Origin: Xylogone sp. PMI_703
Lineage: Eukaryota; Ascomycota; Leotiomycetes
Direction: 5' to 3'
DNA length: 64,000 bases
Assembly (NCBI GenBank): GCA_021399445.1
Contig: JAJTUQ010000001.1
Span: forward strand, 1-64,000
The notes under the pieces were generated by a model. That model saw nothing but the letters and a program-made list of their open reading frames with translations, was not told where the DNA came from and made no database searches. This document shows positions 1-9,539 of this stretch, in pieces. Position 1 is the stretch's first letter; each line of letters starts with the position of its first letter. The position numbers were made by a program, and so were the translations under genes.

Positions 1-1384
1 CCAGATTGGTACGGAGGTGTGGCGAGGATCCGGGACCTGTTGGCCAGAGGATCTTGAGTGGCTCAAAGAGGTTGCCGTGCTTGAGGGCCCAGAGCCAGGT
101 GCTTTGCTCAGCAGACGTGTTGTGGATCTCTGCTGCGTATTTCTGTCGAGCTAGAAGCTGCTTTTTCCTCGACAGAGACTCCGGAACAAATATAAGGAGG
201 AATATGATGAACCAGATATGAACACCCAGGGCCACATAAAAGATGGATATGAGAGAACCGGTAGTTTTAACGATATACCCCGAAATCAGAGGACCAATGG
301 CAATGCCGCAGAAAAGACAAGCGGAGAAATAGCCAAAGGCAACATTCCGTTGGGAGGGATGTGTAATGTCGGCAGCATAGGCATGCACCATGGCCATGCC
401 TGTAGTGAAGGAACCGCATATACCTTCTGCCAAGGAACCCACTAGTAACCACTTGTGATGGATGGTATCGGGATATGTTGCAGCCATAATGGTGAAAACT
501 TCGCCGATGAGCATGCCAGCGCTGGCCAAGACCATGAGTTTCAGGCGGCCATATCGATCAGAGAGCGCGCCGTACTTGGGGGCAACGATAGCGCTCAAGG
601 AGCCGGTAATGATAGTGATCCAGAGCATAAACTTGCTCACCAAGGCCTGGACATCAGGAACGCGACACTGGGGGTTATCCGAGCCCAGCAAGACGGGAGT
701 GAAGGTGAAGGAGGGGTCAGCGACGGCTTTGTCTGCGAGATATCGGCGGCAGATGAGGGAGAGGATGAGGTTGAGCTTAGGGACAAGGATGCCGCCCCAG
801 GAGACGGCAAAGAGGAAGAATGGAGGCAAGACCCAGTACACCTGTATTCACCCAATCCATGCGAATTAGAATGCTGACGGTACGTTTATGTTTTTTAATC
901 ATAATAGAATCGCTTCGGACATACCGAAGGTGCCTTCCACCAGGGCAATCCCTCAAAGTCGGAAAGTCCATCCCATTGGGCAGTACCCTTCGTAGCGCTG
1001 CCGGAGAAGCTATCGCGGCCGAGCAACGGCGAGTCCTCAGACGACTCACTATGATTGTCATTGCCATTGTCGAAGTCAACAAGGTCATCGTCGCGATCCG
1101 AGCTGTTGTTCTGGCGCCGGCGCTGCTCCCGGACGGTAGCGGGGCTTTTGGAGTTGGAGGTGTTATCCATGACGTCTAACTCCGTGCCGGACGAATCGGG
1201 GTCGTCGTGCTTGGTGAGGTCTCGTTTGCGCACGCGGTGCTGGACATTCGCGGTGGTGACCGGAGGACCAGCGTCAATCTGGGCAGGAAGATGGAATAAA
1301 TAACAGCCACACGGCGTGGATGGAAGTAGGTGATGAAAAGAAGGTAGGAATGAGGGAGCGCACCTTGGTCGTGTGTCGTGGCAT
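1..1384 (-). CDS. MFS transporter (DHA1/tetracycline-type), C-terminal part outside window
   Basis: Probable proton-coupled export carrier of the major facilitator superfamily in a cellular membrane; substrate unknown. Reading leftwards, exon 1 is 1384-1364 (MPRHTTK), intron 1363-1279, exon 2 1278-925, intron 924-842, and exon 3 runs from 841 off the window edge. Both introns have GT..AG ends and the frame stays open throughout. The N-terminus is a long hydrophilic acidic/serine-rich tail (about 110 residues) ending in PWWKAPS just before the first membrane helix (VYWVLPPFFLFAVSWGG). A typical MFS motif A (GALSDRYGRLK) lies in the loop after helix 2, and further helices follow to the edge. 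The annotated start is the first ATG with a splice-compatible frame. Family assignment is solid; the transported compound cannot be inferred. Confidence 0.85.
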
Positions 1385-3069
1385 TATCTCTCGGGAGGGG
1401 AGAGAAGGGGAGAACGGGAGTGATGTAACTTTGTCAGGACTTGCAGCAGCTTGGTGGTGGTTGATAGATAAGTGACGGGGGCCTCAGGCCAATAAGTGCC
1501 TGTAGCTGAGTACCGGTATTAATAATTCTTCTCGGGCACTGGCACAACCCCGTTTCCGCGTCGCGCAGTGACTACGTAGGGGCCGGCGACCGGATCCATA
1601 CTGTAACTGTGCAGCCCATTGGTTATGGTTCTGGTTTGTGCCGCCCAATGGCTCTGCGAGGCGTTCCACGTCAGCGAATAATGAAATAGGTTGTGGTGGT
1701 TTTAGAGATTGTGCAGTTGGTGCTGGTCGTGTAGGTTGTGGTTGTTGTTGTTGTCGTGTAGAGACATAGGTGGTTGCTGAATATAGAGCTCATCTCCGGT
1801 CGCGAGGAAGGTCTTATCAGTGATGGTTGGTAAAGCGAAGGTGAACCTGATTAGCCTATTCTAGCCTTGTCTGGTATTGGCAAAAGAAGATGTTCTGTTA
1901 AGCCTGTGATTAGTAGCTCTAGATAGGAATAATCCACGCTTCTTGATGTGGTCTTTGATCTCTTCGTCGGTCCATTGAAGGAACTCTTTCTCTGTAAGTG
2001 TAACGTTTAAATATTATGGCATTATCTTCTGGCTTTCATGTCTGACATCTACCCCCCTTGTACGGAGAAAGATGTGAAAGTTCATCAAAATAGTCCTGTT
2101 CGCTCTCTTCTAGTCAGCTTCCTTGAAATCCTTGAAGTCCTCCTGGAAGTCCTCCCATAAGTCATAATCCATCTAATCTTCTATCTCATACATATCTTGT
2201 TTATACTTAATGTAAGTACTGATGCCTTGATCTGATGTATTGTTTAGGTCTATGGTTGCCCATTCAGTGTCCTTCTCTTTTCCGCCGGAATTGACATGGG
2301 CTTCTGCGCCCTCTGCGTCCTTTATCTCTAGTGTCTAACCCCTTGTATCTGAATACTAAAATCGCCTGGTACTAAGCAGGGACGGAGTTTGCCCTGCAGT
2401 AATCGCAAGATCGGAGCCAAGGACAAGCCTGGAGGACGCACCTCCGGGCAGTACTGGCTCGTCGCTTGGAGTCCCTGCAGTCGCCTGAACCGTTTACTCT
2501 TCCCCGATCTAATTCTCGCACTGCTCGTATGTAGGTATGTGTATGTATTCGGTAAGTAGGTAGGTAAGCTCGGTATGTTCGGTAGGTTGTATGAGTAGAC
2601 GGTTCGAAAGTGAGGAAAGGCAGGTTGGTCGGTATAAAGGATGGTTTGCGCGTGTTTGCGCCTGGTGTTCTTTGTGCTCCGGAAGGCCAGAGAAGGTTTG
2701 GAAGGGAGGAAAGAAGGAAAGCCAGAGATGGCTCGGTCGGAGGTATCGTAGGAAGCTATTTGGAGAGGTATGTGAGTATCGGTTGGAAACTAAAGTGCTG
2801 TATGCTGGTCAACAGTGCGTTGTGGACGTGAATCTAGCTCGGTCTCACGGAGGTCAAGAGCTAGACTCTGGAGGCTTACGGCTCGGTCAAGTGACACAAG
2901 TCAAACGATCAAGAGCTTTCAGCCTGTTCTTAGTGAAGTCACAATAGTTGGAATAGTTCTTGAGCCTGTACGGCAACCAAGATCCCAAACCGTATATCGT
3001 ACTCCCTCTTACTCCCTCTTCGTGTGAATGCAACTAGAGCATCCCAATCTGTAGACTCTACTGATCAGT
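1385..3069. other. Intergenic region with low-complexity tracts and a possible decayed coding remnant
   Basis: No intact gene is seen. It holds a GTT/GTTG-rich stretch near 1690-1765 and a GGTA/GTATG-rich stretch near 2525-2595. Around 1925-2172 the minus strand reads like broken protein (see findings). Reading frames at 2591-2947 have no recognisable family features and were not annotated. Confidence 0.6.
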
Positions 3070-3259
3070 GTCGGTTCACACGGAAACATGGTAATTAATC
3101 GTACGCAACATACGCCCGATGGTAGGGGGTATTGATTAAGCCTATGAAAGGATAGCTACAGAATACTGCCGTGCCCTGCCGCCTACGCCGCGCCCCGGAA
3201 TATTGTCATGCCGCTCCGTCTCCGCACTGATTAGTTGCCATGTTCCCGTGTGAACCGAC
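3070..3259. mobile_element. MITE-like element with 31 bp terminal inverted repeats
   Basis: The ends are 31-base inverted repeats (3070-3100 and 3229-3259) matching at 28 of 31 positions. The outer part reads GTCGGTTCACACGG. The three differences are all A/T in the left copy against G/C in the right, which fits transition-type mutation. The total length of about 190 bp and lack of coding capacity suggest a non-autonomous DNA transposon. No convincing target-site duplication was found, so the exact ends may be off by a few bases. Confidence 0.65.
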
Positions 3260-3273
3260 AACATCATTCTAGC

Positions 3274-4920
3274 CTACAAATCTATTACAAGTAAGGAGAC
3301 ACCTTGCCTCGGTAATTCAAATCCAAGCACAGACTTGTTATCCTTCACATCCACGGCCATCTTCGTTGGTAAATGTGCTAACTGGCCTGCTTGAGTGAGC
3401 TTTACATATTGTTCTTCGGTAGGCTTCTGTGGAGATCCCATCTCCTTCCAGATAGTATAAGCATTGCTATACTTCTCATCAATCCGGTAATGAGTGATGG
3501 TATTGTCAGCATTAACTTGCACACCATCCAGTTCCAGTGAAACATTTGCAATTGGGCCGGGTACATCTTCATCATGATAATGCCAGATGAAAACATAGAG
3601 CTTTTTCCCCTCCAAACTGGCAAGCACTCCTACATCAGCGTCCTTACGCACACTACCACTAAGGATATCGTCAAGAGATAGTTGTGCGGAGCTGTGAGCT
3701 TCAAGACGCACACCTCCCATTTTGGCGAACATACGGAAGACATTCAATACGGGGAGATCAATGTCATTGCTGGCTAGGACCCTGAATCCGGCAAAGAATG
3801 GCTGATCTTCAAATTCAAAGGCCCAAGTGAGAGCACCTTCCAGGTTGACACCATGCTTGTCTGCAAGATCATGTTTTCGTACAAAACTGGCTGCTGTATA
3901 TGATGAATACATGGTCCCATTTCGATATCCGAGCTGGGGACCTTGAGCTGCTGCGGCCCCTTCAGGGTCAGACTCGCCGAGTACTATTGGCTTGTCCTTG
4001 AGCTCAGGAAACGACGCGACAATTTCGAATCCTGAATCAATAATCCGCAGCTGTCGGGATACGTCCATTATTACGTGGCCATTCTCATAGGTTGGTTTTC
4101 CTTTCGCGTGGAAGGAGAGGAAGTCGAGCTGCGAACCCTTTTCCCCTGTTGCACAATTTATACCATTGACGCAGTGATCGAAGAAGCCCCGCAAGTATTC
4201 CGGACCCCCATCAGCTGTTTCAGGGCCACCGACTTTGGCAGTTGGTAAAGCTCGGTGGACTCCTGCAACTGCGTAGTCATAGAGTTTATAAAACTCTTCT
4301 GGTGTTCCTTGCCAATAGCCAATGTTGGGCTCATTCCAGACCTCCCAGTACCATGACTCACACTCCGCTTTACCATACTTCTCAACGCAATGTTTTGTCC
4401 ATTGATAGATAAGCTCACTCCACTTCTCGTAATCTTTGGGAGGATAAGCCCATCCGGTATAGATCTCATGGTAGGGGGCGTATGGTGTCCAGCTATGCTT
4501 GTATGGTACCGGTTTTGTTGACATTGCTTCCGGCATGAAACCTAGTTGGACATATGGCTTGACGTTGCGCTCTAGATAGGTATCGAATATTTGATCAACG
4601 ATGGTAAAGTCATAGATCGGATTGCCATCTTTATCTTCTGTATAGATGTTTGTACTACCCCATTTTAGATCATGAACGCCTTTCCCGGTTGTCAGGAGGT
4701 TGTGAGCACGGAAGAACACCTGCTCTGAGCCGAGCTTTCCTAACTTAGATATCAACTTCTTGCCATCTTTCATATATGCATAATTTGGCTCATCAGCACC
4801 GAAGAAACGATATATGGGATGAAGAGGCTTAAGCTTCTGATCGACGTGGACGCTAATGGAGACAGGGAAACTCATGGCGGAGCAAAAGAAGAAAAGAGAT
4901 AGCAAATATGTAGATGACAA
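3274..4920 (-). CDS. Secreted GH39 family glycoside hydrolase (beta-xylosidase-like)
   Basis: Intronless, 548 residues. The N-terminus is a typical secretion signal (SSTYLLSLFFFCSAMS), so the product is probably extracellular. The body has the GH39 (clan A, TIM-barrel) layout. The general acid/base lies in WEVWNEPN (Glu197) and the nucleophile in VLGESDPEG (Glu316). GH39 enzymes are retaining glycosidases best known as beta-xylosidases; the actual substrate here is not determinable. The C-terminal third resembles the beta-sandwich of the family, so length is normal. The gene is divergent from the triosephosphate-isomerase-like gene (475 bp apart). Its promoter side contains a CGG-N7-CCG palindrome, so it could be co-regulated with the neighbouring polyol-phosphate genes, though that is inference. 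Confidence 0.85.
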   Translation of the reverse strand: MSSTYLLSLFFFCSAMSFPVSISVHVDQKLKPLHPIYRFFGADEPNYAYMKDGKKLISKLGKLGSEQVFFRAHNLLTTGKGVHDLKWGSTNIYTEDKDGNPIYDFTIVDQIFDTYLERNVKPYVQLGFMPEAMSTKPVPYKHSWTPYAPYHEIYTGWAYPPKDYEKWSELIYQWTKHCVEKYGKAECESWYWEVWNEPNIGYWQGTPEEFYKLYDYAVAGVHRALPTAKVGGPETADGGPEYLRGFFDHCVNGINCATGEKGSQLDFLSFHAKGKPTYENGHVIMDVSRQLRIIDSGFEIVASFPELKDKPIVLGESDPEGAAAAQGPQLGYRNGTMYSSYTAASFVRKHDLADKHGVNLEGALTWAFEFEDQPFFAGFRVLASNDIDLPVLNVFRMFAKMGGVRLEAHSSAQLSLDDILSGSVRKDADVGVLASLEGKKLYVFIWHYHDEDVPGPIANVSLELDGVQVNADNTITHYRIDEKYSNAYTIWKEMGSPQKPTEEQYVKLTQAGQLAHLPTKMAVDVKDNKSVLGFELPRQGVSLLVIDL

Positions 4921-5164
4921 TGAAAATCTCTCTATCCTGAAGAGAGCCTATGGTAAATCTGACTTGTCTCAAGTATTCATTTCCAGGTAATATTGCAACA
5001 TGTCTACATATATAGAAGATCGCTAATCGAACTCTACGAAGCGACTATACCAGCTATCTACTAATTACCTATCCCTTAGCTGTAGGGTAGCTTCCCCACA
5101 TATCGAGCCGGAAGTGGGATGTCCAGACAGCTAGGGGCTATTGGGGAAGTGCTACCAAACAGCT

Positions 5165-5177
5165 CGGCGAAAAGCCG
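5165..5177. promoter_or_regulatory. CGG-N7-CCG palindrome in divergent GH39/TPI-like promoter
   Basis: Sequence CGGCGAAAAGCCG, an inverted CGG triplet pair with a 7 bp spacer, the form bound by many Zn2Cys6 binuclear-cluster regulators. It sits 219 bp before the TPI-like start and 245 bp before the GH39 start. A second copy with the same spacing lies in the next divergent promoter (6800-6812). Functional binding is inferred only. Confidence 0.35.
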
Positions 5178-5395
5178 TGAGCGAGGTGGAACTAGCAAGA
5201 AATGCCCTCGCAGGATCTCCGAGACACAAGCAGACAAGCTAGCGTGAGTCGGACCAAGATTGTCCGGGTAGACTGAAACTGCTTGGCTAATATTTATCCC
5301 ATCCTTGATTAAACGCGCTCCAATCGAATAACAATTGAATGTGCCACCTGAGTAGAGCAGTCGTGATCAGTTCTAGCTCTTGAAACAGTTCAATC

Positions 5396-6172
5396 ATGAC
5401 GAATGAAGATGGAGAGCAACGGGGAGGAAATGGTTTGCGACGTATCGTCGGTGTGAGCCTGAAGATGTACTTCAGCATTGATGAAACCATCGCCTATGTC
5501 ACGGAACTGCAGCGGCTCGGCCTAGTTGCAGCAGCTTGCGGAGTTGAGCTGTTTGTCATCCCCGACTTTCTCTCCCTCCCAGCGATCAGTAATATTCTGA
5601 GGGGCGTATCTCCTGTGAGATTTGGAGCTCAAGATTGTTTCTGGGAGGATAAGGGCGCCTTCACAGGAGAGGTCTCCCCGGCATTATTAAAGAGCCTTGG
5701 GTGCTCTTTAGTTGAACTTGGGCATGCAGAACGAAGAAGAATATTCAGAGAAACGGATTCAGATGTCCAGCGGAAAGCCAGAGCAGTCGAGCGAAATGGA
5801 ATGACACCATTGATATGCATTGGTGAGAAAAACTGCAGGTCAGCAGAGGAAGCTGTTGAAGAATGTCGACCACAGATCGAGACTGCCTTGCAGGCAACAG
5901 AGAAAGAGGTCATCTTCGCATACGAACCTGTCTGGGCAATTGGACAGGCGGAGGCAGCATCAGCAGAATATGTGGTTCAAGTAACCAAAGGGTTGCGAAA
6001 GTTATGTGGGGATCGTGATGTGAGAATTATTTACGGAGGAAGTGCTGGCCCTGGGACATTCCAGCCCATGAGTGGTGGTGTTGATGGATTGTTTCTGGGC
6101 CGGTTCGCTCATAACATCGTAAATGTACATAATATAATCAAAGAGGTAGCTTCTTCAATCACACCGGCGTAA
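5396..6172 (+). CDS. Triosephosphate-isomerase-family sugar-phosphate isomerase (candidate L-erythrulose-1-phosphate isomerase, EryH/EYI1-like)
   Basis: Single exon, 258 residues, the normal TPI length. TPI-barrel catalytic landmarks are visible: Lys23 in SLKMYF, His110 in GHAERR, Glu177 in YEPVWAIG and the phosphate-binding IYGGSAGPG (about 212-220). The canonical NxKMN motif is replaced by SLKMY, so the invariant Asn that precedes the catalytic Lys is Ser. This divergence fits a paralogue acting on a tetrulose phosphate rather than housekeeping glycolysis. It converges on the RpiB-like gene with only 21 bp between stop codons, and a DHA-kinase-family gene follows. The same trio (kinase, TPI-like, RpiB-like) occurs in bacterial ery operons and in the Yarrowia erythritol cluster. 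The fold is certain; the substrate is inferred from context. Confidence 0.85.
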   Translation: MTNEDGEQRGGNGLRRIVGVSLKMYFSIDETIAYVTELQRLGLVAAACGVELFVIPDFLSLPAISNILRGVSPVRFGAQDCFWEDKGAFTGEVSPALLKSLGCSLVELGHAERRRIFRETDSDVQRKARAVERNGMTPLICIGEKNCRSAEEAVEECRPQIETALQATEKEVIFAYEPVWAIGQAEAASAEYVVQVTKGLRKLCGDRDVRIIYGGSAGPGTFQPMSGGVDGLFLGRFAHNIVNVHNIIKEVASSITPA

Positions 6173-6193
6173 TATAAAAGCTCTCGCCATCTA

Positions 6194-6670
6194 TTAAGCT
6201 TTTATACCTTCATAATCAGAGATCGCCTTGACCTTAGCTGCTGACGCAGATTGGTGATCAAACTCATAGCCCAGCCACTCTTTTACCAGCTTCTTCGCAA
6301 CCTCAATTCCAACCACCTTCTGCCCAAAACATAGTATTTGCGCGTTGTTGCTTAAGACTCCTCTCTCAACAGAATAACTATCGTGTGCTGTAACCGCTCG
6401 AATTCCCGGGACTTTATTAGCCGTGATGGCCACTCCAAGGCCCGTTCCACAAACTAAGAGCCCTCTATCGGCTTTGCCATCTTTCACTGCTGTCGCCACA
6501 TCAACTGCGATGTGTGGATAGGCTGTGGTATGTTCGCTTTCGTGAACGCCAAAATCGAGTACTTTAGCTACTCTTGGGTCTGCCTCAAGAGTAGCTTTGA
6601 GAGTGTTCTTGTATTCGAAACCGTTGTTGTCACAGCCGACAGCTACGATCCATTGCTTTCCAGTTTCCAT
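6194..6670 (-). CDS. RpiB/LacAB-family sugar-phosphate isomerase (candidate D-erythrulose-4-phosphate isomerase, EryI/EYI2-like)
   Basis: Single exon, 158 residues, full RpiB length. RpiB enzymes interconvert aldose and ketose phosphates with a Cys base and a ring-opening His. Visible motifs: N-terminal [13 protein letters not shown] (usual DHxG is DNNG here), [16 protein letters not shown] with catalytic Cys74, and [22 protein letters not shown] with His96. Fungal housekeeping ribose-5-phosphate isomerase is the unrelated RpiA type, so an RpiB protein suggests a specialised catabolic role. Neighbours (TPI-like and DHA-kinase-family genes) point to erythrulose phosphate metabolism feeding erythrose-4-phosphate into the pentose phosphate pathway. 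It is divergent from the kinase gene with a 291 bp shared promoter. Confidence 0.85.
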   Translation of the reverse strand: METGKQWIVAVGCDNNGFEYKNTLKATLEADPRVAKVLDFGVHESEHTTAYPHIAVDVATAVKDGKADRGLLVCGTGLGVAITANKVPGIRAVTAHDSYSVERGVLSNNAQILCFGQKVVGIEVAKKLVKEWLGYEFDHQSASAAKVKAISDYEGIKA

Positions 6671-6799
6671 CTTGGATAACAGGAGCTCTTGATAAGGAGG
6701 GGATGATGGTTAATTTGCAAAAGAAGTCAATGGAAATTTTTTGCCACGTATACCAGCAAATATTTCCACGATCCTTAGTTATTAGTCAAGGTAGCTGTG

Positions 6800-6812
6800 C
6801 GGAGGCTTTCCG
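6800..6812. promoter_or_regulatory. CGG-N7-CCG palindrome in divergent RpiB-like/kinase promoter
   Basis: Sequence CGGAGGCTTTCCG has the same inverted-triplet geometry as the site at 5165. It lies in the 291 bp region from which the RpiB-like gene and the kinase gene are transcribed in opposite directions. Such sites can occur by chance, but the matching spacing in both divergent promoters of the group is suggestive. Confidence 0.35.
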
Positions 6813-6961
6813 ACCCCTCTCTCGCTCAGCCCCCGATTTTGAATTGCCGGAAGCCCCCAGCCTGGGATACTACGTAGCTAAGTAATGGAGGGGAAACATG
6901 CTATTTTCCCACGATCTAAGATACCCTCAATTCCTCCAACTACTAATGCCATCTGATTGCT

Positions 6962-8925
6962 ATGTCTTCTAAGCACCTTTTTCCCAGCGCCGATGGCCTC
7001 GTGGCCAAATCCCTTCAGGGAATGATAAGCTGGAATCCTTCTCTTGCCCTCATACCTTCCGATAAAATTGTGTTCAATACAAAGCATTCACCAAGTAAGG
7101 TTTCTATAATATCCGGCGGCGGGGCAGGCCATGAGCCTGCGTGGTGTGGATATGTAGGACATAACATGCTGGCTGCTGGAGTATCTGGCGATATATTTGC
7201 AAGTCCAAGTGCCCGTCAAATAGAATCTGCCATTAGAAGTGTACCATCGGACGTAGGTACGATTTTAGTAATCACCAATTACACGGGTGATTGTTTGCAC
7301 TTTGGAATGGCCTGCGAGAAAGCCAACGCCGTTGGTTTTCAGAAAGGAAAAGTTGCAGTTCTTACTTGTGGCGACGATGTCAGTGTAGGGAAGGGAGGAA
7401 ATGGACTTGTAGGAAGGCGCGGCCTTCCTGGGCAGATCTTAGGTAGGCACTGAAGCCATTGTTGCTTGCCTCTCGGAAATATTCTGACAGTAATGAAGTC
7501 TGTAAAATACTGGGTACCGCAGCTGAGTTTGGCATGCCCTTTGAGGAGCTGTTGAGTTTAGGAAACGCGCTGAAGGATCAATTGGCTAGCATTGCAGCAA
7601 CTTTAGATCACTGTCACGTTCCTGGCCGCGCCGAGCATTTCCAATTAGACTCCACAGTTATTGAGGTTGGAACAGGCCCTCATAATGAGCCGGTAAGTTT
7701 AATGACTATTCCAACACCTTTTCATACACTGACCACAATCCTAGGGCCATACGAAAATCTCTCCTCAGCCTACACCAGAAGAACTTATCCAAATGCTCGT
7801 CAAATACCTGACAGACCAATCCGACACAGATAGAGCGTATGTAAAATTTGACGAGGGGGATGAAGTTGCCCTTTTAGTGAACAACTTTGGAGGAATGTCC
7901 GTGTTGGAAATGGGCGCCTTGACAACGGAGTTCTTGAGTCAACTACCAAAACATATCAAGCCCATAAGAGTATATACCGGAATGTTCGAGACATCTTTGA
8001 ATGCTCCAGCTTTTGCATTAACAATTTGTAATTTATCAAAGGCCGCAGCGGCTTGTAAAACATCACTGTCTAAAATTCTGGAGTATTTAGACTCCAAGAC
8101 GGACACGGCATGGGAGGCTGTATCTGGAAACCAGATACATGGGCACATTAATGCAAATATAGTAGATTCCTTTCTTTCAACGGGGCCAAAGGATTCGTAT
8201 ACACACGAAGGACCGAAGGGTAATGCATTTCTATTTTCCTTGACTCCTTACTCTCTGACTCTCTTTTAGTCGATCCCGAGAAATTAGAGAATTCATTACG
8301 AGTAGCCTGTAGTCGTTTGATTGCTGCAGAACCCGATTTAACGCGGTGGGATACTATTATGGGCGATGGCGATTGCGGTGAAACATTGAAATCCGGAGCT
8401 CTAGGTAAGAACGTTACTGAATTCCCAGTAAAGGGCGTTCTGCTGACAATTCATGTTATAGAACTTATAAAAGAATTAGATGCTGGCCTAGCCAAGTCTG
8501 GATCTCTTCTCAATGTGCTTCATGCGATTGCAGAAATCACTGAAACAAAAATGGGCGGAACATTGGGAGCCATTCTCTCTCTTTATTTTAATGCACTTAC
8601 CACTGAACTTGGCGGGACAGGTTCAGTTTCCGATGCCCCTGCAGCAGCATGCAGGACTCTGGAAGGATATACTGCTGCCAGAGTGGGCCATCGTACTATT
8701 ATGGATGTTTTGATTCCAGCAACGGATGCATTAAAGCAAGGTGGACGAATAAAAGATGCATTGAAGGCTGCTAGGCAAGGGGCAGAAAGTACAAGGAAAG
8801 CAAAACCAATGTTAGGGAGAGCTACCTATGTAGGTGTAAAAGAAGGAACGGAGTTACCGCCTGACCCTGGAGCCTGGGGAGCTATGGTAGCTTTAGAAGG
8901 GATAAGTGAAGTGTTTGGAGCTTAG
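6962..8925 (+). CDS. Dihydroxyacetone-kinase-family kinase (candidate erythrulose kinase, EYK1-like)
   Basis: Two-domain ATP-dependent ketose kinase, 582 residues after removing four introns (7443-7498, 7693-7744, 8220-8269, 8405-8461). All four have GT..AG ends; the last is in frame and would be missed without CTGAC branch-site evidence. The DhaK domain shows SIISGGGAGHEPAW, GVSGDIFASPS, ITNYTGDCLHFGMA and LDHCHVPG. The substrate-binding His that forms a hemiaminal with the ketose lies in GPHNEPG. The C-terminal DhaL domain shows MGDGDCGETL (Mg-ATP ligands) and LDAGLAKSGSL. Length and motif order are those of fungal DAK proteins, so it is intact. Its TPI-like and RpiB-like neighbours favour L-erythrulose as substrate, although dihydroxyacetone cannot be excluded. 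Confidence 0.88.
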
Positions 8926-9228
8926 TAAAATATTAAAAACTCAAGTTACCACCTCGATTCCACAAATATAACAGAGACTATGTAGTGGACAAGGGAGGTT
9001 TTTAGATTATTATCTACTGGTATCTTCAGGAAAGGATATGGGAAAGAAGTCTAACAGGAGTCATTCCAAGTCTCTGGGAAATCTAACCCAAATCCTTCGA
9101 AGGAATTTGGCATCCCCTCCTGAAGCAAACCTTGACTTTCTGTTAATACCACATCATTCGAGGTATGATTAACGTTAATGTGAGCGGGTAACCTGATTTC
9201 CCTCGACCTCAGCTTTGGTTAACATCTT
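8926..9228. other. Intergenic region after the kinase
   Basis: No gene, repeat or RNA feature was recognised in this 303 bp stretch. Confidence 0.5.
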
Positions 9229-9528
9229 TTACAGCCCATCGGCAATGTGATATGTCAAATGTTTATCCGAAGCTTTAACTCCAAACGTAATATCTATAAC
9301 ATTCTGCACAAGACTCAAGACCTGGTGACAGTCTATCTTGAGTGATACTGAGCTCCATTTCCAAGCGACCTTTAAAAGGAATACTGCCGAGAACGCAACC
9401 CTGGTATGCGTAAATGAGGGTACTCTAACTAGGGCTGTACGAATATCTGGCTCATAAAGCATCATATTTAAGGTTGCCATAGCAGATGATATGGCAATAT
9501 TTGCAGCCTCTCTTCGATCAATGGACAA
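9229..9528 (-). pseudogene. C-terminal remnant of a fungal (zinc-cluster type) transcription factor
   Basis: About 100 residues with the look of the end of a fungal-specific transcription factor domain: an amphipathic REAANIAISSAMATLNMM, then HTRVAFSAVFLLKVAWKW, LSLVQNVIDI and a final HLTYHIADGL. No DNA-binding domain is present. The reading frame can be followed only a few dozen bases further upstream, where the plus-strand MFS fragment begins, so the gene is cut off. Erythritol clusters in other fungi include such a regulator (EUF1 in Yarrowia), so this may be the decayed cluster regulator. The family call rests on overall resemblance rather than a defining motif. Confidence 0.45.
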
Positions 9529-9539
9529 AGCTGCATGTA

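Noticed and set aside
2598..2610. GGTTCGAA resembling a tRNA B box
   Set aside because: No flanking T-stem, acceptor or A-box sequence at the right distances.
2591..2947. 118-codon frame in the left intergenic region
   Set aside because: Arises from low-complexity GGTA-rich sequence; residues look random.
7440..7500. Apparent frameshift/stop in the DHA-kinase-family gene
   Set aside because: A 56 bp intron (7443-7498) with GTAGGC donor, CTGAC branch site and AAG acceptor restores GQILVCKILGTAAEFG; the gene is intact.
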